Positions 58,649-64,000 of a stretch of 64,000 nt of DNA are shown in pieces. Each line of letters begins with the position of its first letter. The first letter of the stretch is position 1. The DNA is taken from assembly GCF_028640845.1 (NCBI RefSeq), contig NC_080541.1, positions 142,069,464-142,133,463 of the forward strand. Reading direction: 5' to 3'. Source of the stretch: Ahaetulla prasina (taxonomy: Eukaryota; Chordata; Lepidosauria; Squamata; Colubridae). A program made the translations under genes and the position numbers. A model generated the notes under the pieces. The model did not search any database. It was not told the origin of the DNA and saw only the letters and a list, made by a program, of their open reading frames with translations.

Positions 58649-61600
58649 CTGCAAACAATAAACAATAAAAAGCATGCTTTCTTAAATTGTTCTTCGCATA
58701 AACTGGACTCCAGGCAAAGTATAACACACACAAAAATTCAAAAATTACAAATATAGGTAAGTCCTCAGTGCAATTAGGACCGGCAATGTCATTAAGCAAA
58801 AAGTCATGTGACTGCACCGGGCTTCAGTTCTGCTAGTCATTAAGCAAATCACCATCGGTCATTAAGGACGACATCATGTGACCATGACTTATGACTTCCT
58901 GCCAGCTTCCCCACTGACTCCTCTTGTGAGAAGCCAGCTTTGGATGTCAGAAATGCTGATCATGCAACTATGGAACACGGTGGCCATCGTAAATGCACAC
59001 TGGTTGTGAAGTGCCAAATCATAATCATATGATTGCAAGGACCCTGTGATGGCCATAGGTTCAAGGAAACTTTTCAGTATTACCATAAATTTAAACAGTT
59101 GCTGAATGAGGCAGTCAGTAAAGGAGGATTACCTATAAAGTCATATTTGTAATTACTGAAACATCGGCATCAGTTCAATTCCCCAAAGAGAACATTCTGA
59201 AATCAAAGTGCCACCCCCAAAAAGACTTTATATCTGATATGTGCTACTGCTAATGATATTCAGGGAAATTTCGAATTTGTGTTCTGCTGGCATGCACCCA
59301 CTGTACAAAACGTGGATGGTTAAAAGTACCTTCAGGCAAATCACTCCATAATCCAGTCAGTAGGCAAGGCAAAGCAGCTACCTCACGAAGTAGGTGCTGG
59401 ATAGCAGTAAGGATTTGGAGGATAAAAGCTGCAATTGTTATGCATCTTCTCTTAGGCTCAATATATCAAAAGTAATTGGCATTCTTTCCTGTATACATTG
59501 AATTGTGGAAGGCATCACTGTATCCTTTGCTTCCCAGTAAACCATCCTGTGCCGGCCCTTTTTTTCACTAGAGATCATGCCATACCAACCCTGGCCAGAC
59601 TGACAGTTTTGGAAGATCTGCTGGTCTGTAAAGAAAAATGCCACTTACTTTTGTCAGCAATTCGGCAAAATGTATAGCCGTTTCTGTATGCAGTGTAATT
59701 GGTCCAGTTTTTATTCTCGATTTCCCATTTGCTAAAGCCATGAAGATGATCAGCTGGAGGGAATCAAAAACAAACCAGCATTATGAATGCCTAAAGGGAT
59801 GCAATATGCCCTGTTATAAAAGAAGAAAGAAGACACATTATTTCACTATCTGACCGGAGCATCCTTTTATGGGTTGCCTTTCTTTCTAGATGTTTTTGCT
59901 TGCACCGCTCTGAATGATCTGAGTTGATTACAACCAGTCAAGTCATTGAAAAATGTATGGTTGCTGTTGTGATCCGCCAGCAGCCTGCGGAGCTGGCAGG
60001 AGAATCAGACAATGATGAGGCTGAGGAAGAAAATGGGCCAGTCCAGGAGGCTGGGGAAGGCCCGGATGAGGGCTCTGCATTGGAGGCAGAGATGGGGCCA
60101 TCAAGGAGTGATGTGCGGACTCCGGAGCCTCCAGAGGCTGACAGTAGAGAGGCAGAGGAACAGGAAGAGTCTGTTCCTAGTGCACGCATGAGAAGAGCTG
60201 CCAGAAGGCAAGAGCAGCTCAAGTAAAGAGGACGACTTGGGAGTAGGGCCAAGAGATGATTGGCCCCTCCTATAAGGCTTAAAAGACCAGCAACGGCTCT
60301 TGGGCTCTTTGTCGGAAAACGTTGATTGACTTGTTTCTTGTCTTGCTGCGTTTATTTCTTGTCGGCATATTCTGCTTCTGAACTTTTGCCAAGAAAAGCG
60401 TTTGGCAGTTTGCCTAATTAGACCAAGGTTGGTGATAAAACTGAAGAACTGTGTTATGAAGAATTTGTTTTGATTTAGTTTGGACGACACTGAGAATGAG
60501 TTAATTCTCAGCTGTTCTAATAAAGTCTGTTTGTTTTTGAACTGACTGCATTTTTTTTGTTGTTTTACATTTATATCCCGCCCTTCTCCGAAGACTCAGG
60601 GCGGCTTACAGTGTATAAGACAATAGTCTCATTCTATTTGTATATTTTTTACAAAGTCAACTTATTGCCCCCCCAACAATCTGGGTCCTCATTTTACCTA
60701 CCTTATAAAGGATGGAAGGCTGAGTCAACCTTGGGCCGGGCTTGAACCTGCAGTAATTGCAGGCTGCTGTGTTCTAATAACAGGCTTCTTAACAGCCTGA
60801 GCTATCACGGCCCAGGTAAAATTTACCTTTACCTTTACTTAGGCCTGGGTCACAACAGTTGCAATCCTGAACCACTATACTTAAAGATATTTATATATTA
60901 ATCTTACTTTTTATTATTACTTAATAAAATGTATTCATCAGAAAAGGTTCTACCACAGTAGTTCCCAACCTATGTGGCTAGGCAGCCAGTCTGAGGGTGG
61001 ACAGGACAGGGGAGAAGGGAACCAGGCCGCGTAAGTGGCGGGTCGGCGTGTATGCGGTTGCAGAGTGTGGCCCGGTTCCAAATAGGCCACAGCCCGGTAG
61101 TGGACTGCGGCCCAGGGGTTGGGGACCACTGTTCTACCAGACTTCTTCTGATTTTTTTTTAACTTGACTGTCCTCCTACAACATATTTTTACCATCTCTA
61201 TTGTAAAATACACTAAATCTACTACCTTTTCCAGGTCCAGACAAGGTTCTATTGCTCTGGAAAGATTCTGGATCTCCAGGCTATTTTTTTAGCTTGCTGC
61301 TTTATTATTGTTGCTAGTTAAACAGAAGTCAATAGTGGGCCACTTTGGTCAATCTTACTGAAGATGGTGTTGAAAACCCAAGCCATAATGGCTCGAAGTT
61401 GGGTCTCACTTTGTTAAATTTTCATCTCAAGCTATTTTGTAATAATGCAAGTATTTAGTGTCATGAAAACATCACCTTCATTTTTTTCCCCAACAGGCAG
61501 GTTTACAGAAAAATAATGTTATAGAAAAGTAAGCCCAATTTTTTGTAAAGACGTTTACAAAAGACGTTATAGAGGTGGCTTTTCAGAACTGCAGGTGAAA

Positions 61601-62885
61601 TTGAAAGAGGACCTTTCATAGTGAATGATCTGTGAATGATCTGCTAAATTAAGTGATTTTCTTTTGTCAGATCCACCTTTCCATTTTCACTAACAGCCAC
61701 ATTGGCTGGGATTTCCAATGCCAGAAAATCCCAACTCCAGAGAGTTGGGGTTCCTCTTTTCCAATTGTGGCATGCAAGAATAGAAGAAACAAAGGAATCC
61801 ATGTGGTTCAAAGCTCTCCCAGGACAACAGTCATACCAAATAACAGTAACAGTGTTGGAAGGGACTTGGAGGTCATCTAGTCCAACCCCCTGCTCATGCA
61901 AGAGACCTGTAATAGGGATTTGAACCACCAAACTGCCAACCTTTCTGATTGACAAGTTCAGTGTCTTAGCCACTGAGCCACCTAGTCAGGCTCCCCAACA
62001 TAGTAGAAAGTTAAACCTCTGAAGAGTTTAGCTAAGTTTTTTCTCCTTCGGAAATGGTGTTAAAAACAAACAAAAAAGAGAGATAATGTTTCTTATTTGT
62101 TTTCCAGTGAGGTGAGGTTGGTCTGAAATTCACCAAAATGCTGAAAATATCAGACTATTTCAGTATGAACCTAATAAAGCTCACAGGGACGCAGTGGCTT
62201 AGTGGCTAAGATGCTGAGCCTGTTGATCGAAAGGTCGGCAGTTCAGCGGTTCGAATCCTTAGTGCTGCGTAACGGGGTGAGCTCCCATTACTTGTCCCAG
62301 CTTCTGCCAACCTAGCAGTTCAAAAGCACGTAAAAAATGTATGTAGAAAAATAGGGACCACTTTTGGTGGGAAGGTAACAGCGTTCCGTGCTCCTTTGGT
62401 GTTGAGTCATGCTGGCCACATGACCACAGAAACGTCTTTGGACAGCGCTGGCTCTTCGGCTTTGAAAAGGAGATGAGCACCGCCCCCCTAGTCGGCAATG
62501 TCTAGCACATACGTGTGAGGGGAACCTTTATCTTTAATAAAGCTCAGGAGTTATTAAAAGAGCTTTCTTTCCACTTCACTCTCCAGCTGTGTTGGATTAC
62601 AACTCAAATCCACCAGCAACTGAAAGTGATAGAACTTCACAGGCCACCATAGCTTGTGGGTGAGATTTGAGAAAACCTGGATACTGAATCAGTAACTCCT
62701 TGGAGCCCTAATCCACATGTATGAGAAGGTGTACATGTGACATCTCAACTTGTGCTGTTTTGTGAGAGACTTCCCACATGCAGATCTTACTTGGTCCTGC
62801 AGATAATCATCCACAGCACCTCCATGCCGAAGGTTTCCCAGCAACATCTCTGCGGCTTCGATTCCAACTTTGTCTGCATTTTTAC
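58550..62885 (-). CDS. RTCA: RNA 3'-terminal phosphate cyclase, C-terminal exons
   Basis: Join on the - strand 62885-62791, 59753-59649, 58648-58550; upstream exons lie beyond the window. RTCA is a nuclear enzyme that uses ATP to convert RNA 3'-phosphate ends to 2',3'-cyclic phosphates. The three exons give 98 residues after a split codon: [20 protein letters not shown], then [57 protein letters not shown] and [14 protein letters not shown] with a stop. These match the C-terminus of vertebrate RTCA, including the SEDE acidic patch and the IECQGIG ending. All splice sites are canonical and exon phases agree, so it is a true gene rather than a retrocopy. Confidence 0.93.
58755..59135. mobile_element. 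TA-type MITE in RTCA intron, diverged
   Basis: taggtaagtcctcagtgcaa at the left, with gtcattaagcaaaaagtcat, gaccatgacttatgac and gaatgaggcagtcagtaaag segments related to the 7980-8498 family. Confidence 0.5.
59649..59753 (-). CDS. RTCA: RTCA penultimate coding exon
   Basis: 105 nt, 35 codons, phase 0-0: [19 protein letters not shown] and [16 protein letters not shown]. The donor is gtaagt and the acceptor ttgattccctccag. The LHTxTAIH segment is strongly conserved in eukaryotic RTCA, and I believe it holds the histidine that is adenylated. Confidence 0.93.
59965..60550 (+). mobile_element. putative solo LTR in RTCA intron
   Basis: It begins TG (tgttgtgatccgccagcagc) and ends CA (gaactgactgca), about 586 bp. 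It has a TATA-like tataaggcttaaaagacc at 60271 and aataaagtctgtttg at 60519-60533 near the 3' end, the order expected for an LTR promoter and poly(A) signal. An acidic open frame (59924-60226, [17 protein letters not shown]) lies in its 5' half. No matching target duplication was found, so the boundaries and class are uncertain. Confidence 0.45.
60560..60813 (-). mobile_element. tRNA-derived SINE with L2-type tail
   Basis: Reverse copy of 36685-36940: tail hairpin ccgcccttctccgaagactc at the left, head with antisense B box (ccgggcttgaacctg) and antisense A box (cagcctgagctatcac) at the right. Confidence 0.85.
60956..61131. mobile_element. hAT-type MITE with perfect 8-bp TSD
   Basis: Ends cagtagttcccaacctatgt and caggggttggggaccactg inside identical ttctacca (60948-60955 and 61132-61139). 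176 bp, in an RTCA intron. Confidence 0.88.
61846..61985 (-). mobile_element. chimeric SINE: tRNA-like head with CR1 tail
   Basis: On the - strand a Sauria-like tRNA head (ggtggctcagtggctaagac, B-box-like ggttcaaatccc) joins directly to a CR1 3' end (aggggg, then ttggactagatgacctcc, ccttccaacac). The whole unit is about 140 bp. Confidence 0.7.
62184..62534 (+). mobile_element. Sauria SINE with perfect 12-bp TSD
   Basis: Full-length: tRNA head (A box tggcttagtggctaag, B box ggttcgaatcc), body, and tail ggggaacctttatcttt. Flanks are identical taataaagctca (62172-62183 and 62535-62546). Confidence 0.93.
62791..62885 (-). CDS. RTCA: RTCA coding exon (third from last)
   Basis: 95 nt. Two bases complete a codon split with the upstream exon, then [18 protein letters not shown] and [13 protein letters not shown], ending in phase 0. 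The acceptor is atttttcttgcag and the donor gtaaga. Confidence 0.92.
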
Positions 62886-63154
62886 CTGCAAGAAAAATTA
62901 AGTAGGGATGTGATTTAAATAAAATGCTTATCTAACAAGATTGCCTCTTCAATAAATGAAAATATGTTCACAACAGATTTCTATCTTTGGATGGTTTAAT
63001 TATAAAAGACATCCATTCACCTTCACAAGGTAGTCAGGGAGAGTTATACAGTTTTGCTCTGTGATGAAACTTGATGTCAGATATTCATAAATTGATTTAG
63101 AATAAATTGAAGTTATATTTGATTTAGTATGTCTATTATGGTTTCTTCTAAATA

Positions 63155-63637
63155 CCGTATTTTTTGGAGTATAAGATGCACCTTTCCTCCCCCAAAAAAG
63201 AGGATGAAAATCTGGGTGCATCTTATACTCCGAATGTAGCTGCGCCCAGCTTCTTCAGAGGCTGAAAAGAGCAACAGAAATGAAGCTACAGAAAAGAAGC
63301 CCCCAAACAGAGCTTCAGGGGAAAAAAAACCCCAAACTGAGCTTCAGAGGCTTTTTTTCTGAAGCTTTTTTCAGAAGTTTTCAGAGGAAGAAAAAAGTTT
63401 TTTCTGAAACAGAGTTTCAGAAATTTCAGAGGCAAAAAAAAAAATGGCAAAAAAAAAAAGCAAGGCATAGAGCTCACAACAAAGGAACCTGTTGCTAAAA
63501 TTCACCTCCGGGAACAGCTGATTGGGGGTATTCCGGGAGGCAGATCCACCTGCCAATCAGCTTTTTTTTTTATTTTCTTCCCCAAAAACTAAGGTGCGTC
63601 TTATACTCCAGTGCATCTTATACTCCAAAAAATACGG
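63155..63637. mobile_element. TA-flanked MITE in RTCA intron
   Basis: Ends ccgtattttttggagtataa and ttatactccaaaaaatacgg are perfect inverted repeats with TA on both sides. The interior repeats the end (agatgcacc, gcatcttatactcc) and holds gaagcttcagag-type inverted blocks. The lack of decay suggests a young insertion. Confidence 0.88.
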
Positions 63638-64000
63638 TATGTTATAGTAAGAGCTCAATTTAGCGAACCTTGATTCAATGAATTTTGTGTGCAATGGACC
63701 CAAAGCCACAGGCATTGAAACATGTTTACATAATTATGCAAATGAAGTATAGGGATGCAAATGATGTCTCTAGTGTTATGAACTAATCACTAACTCAATG
63801 TAGTATACTGTTTCATTATGCCACTAAGGTGTCTCTTATCTTCAGTCTTCCCTTTGCTTTTAATTCCCTCTCCTTTTTTGTTAATCATCTCTCTCCCCTC
63901 TCCTCTTTTTTCCCCTCCAAATTCTCTTAGCCTTCCGCCCCAACTTTCTTATAAGGAAGTCTCCAAATAATCCTTTACTTACTTTACATTAAACAACAAT
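63638..64000. other. RTCA intron, no exon seen
   Basis: Contains a pyrimidine-rich tract (63835-63960). No frame matching upstream RTCA exons was found, so the rest of the gene lies outside. Confidence 0.5.

Noticed and set aside
59438..59644. - strand frame reading [19 protein letters not shown]
   Set aside because: It begins in the intron directly downstream of the RTCA exon donor. Joining it to that exon would need an impossible intron of about 23 nt, and the RTCA frame is clear without it.

Overview
This is vertebrate nuclear DNA, most likely from a squamate and probably a snake. The evidence is spliced genes with GT/AG introns, three copies of the squamate tRNA-derived 'Sauria' SINE, L2, CR1, CR1/Rex1-type and Penelope-like retroelements, many hAT and TA-flanked MITEs, AT and GATA microsatellites, and CR1-L3-like 3' ends with an ATTCT tail. 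There are no operons, ribosome-binding sites, CRISPR arrays or structural RNA genes.

Two host genes can be supported. VCAM1 lies on the + strand from 25124 to 34873, with its promoter at about 24840-25000. Its six coding exons encode a 471-residue protein: signal peptide, three Ig domains, a 110-residue Thr/Ser-rich stalk from a single exon, a transmembrane helix and a short tail. The usual mammalian form has seven Ig domains. A 1051-bp tandem duplication has copied the 3' part of intron 4 together with the start of the stalk exon. Two tandem kappaB sites lie upstream of a TATA box, as in the mammalian promoter. RTCA (RNA 3'-terminal phosphate cyclase) is on the - strand; its last three coding exons (62885 down to 58550) are in the window and the rest lies beyond the right edge. 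The two genes are tail to tail.

The rest is mostly transposon-derived. 1-24 kb: an L2-linked minisatellite, a CR1/Rex1-type LINE, TA-flanked and hAT-type MITEs, a decayed 2.4-kb L2, and a Penelope-like element (PLE) complex at 12.3-18.2 kb. That complex has two PLE copies forming an inverted repeat of about 1.9 kb per arm, with L2 nested in the left arm and hammerhead-ribozyme-like cores in the terminal repeats. 25-37 kb: VCAM1, whose introns hold SINEs, MITEs and long AT tracts. 37-58 kb: a CR1, a young L2 with one nonsense codon in its reverse transcriptase, many hAT MITEs with intact 8-bp target duplications, and one MITE carrying a coding-like coiled-coil gene fragment. 58-64 kb: the RTCA 3' half with a putative solo LTR, SINEs and MITEs in its introns.

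All calls come from reading sequence and translation. Family names rest on remembered motifs, and repeat boundaries are approximate unless a target-site duplication is given.
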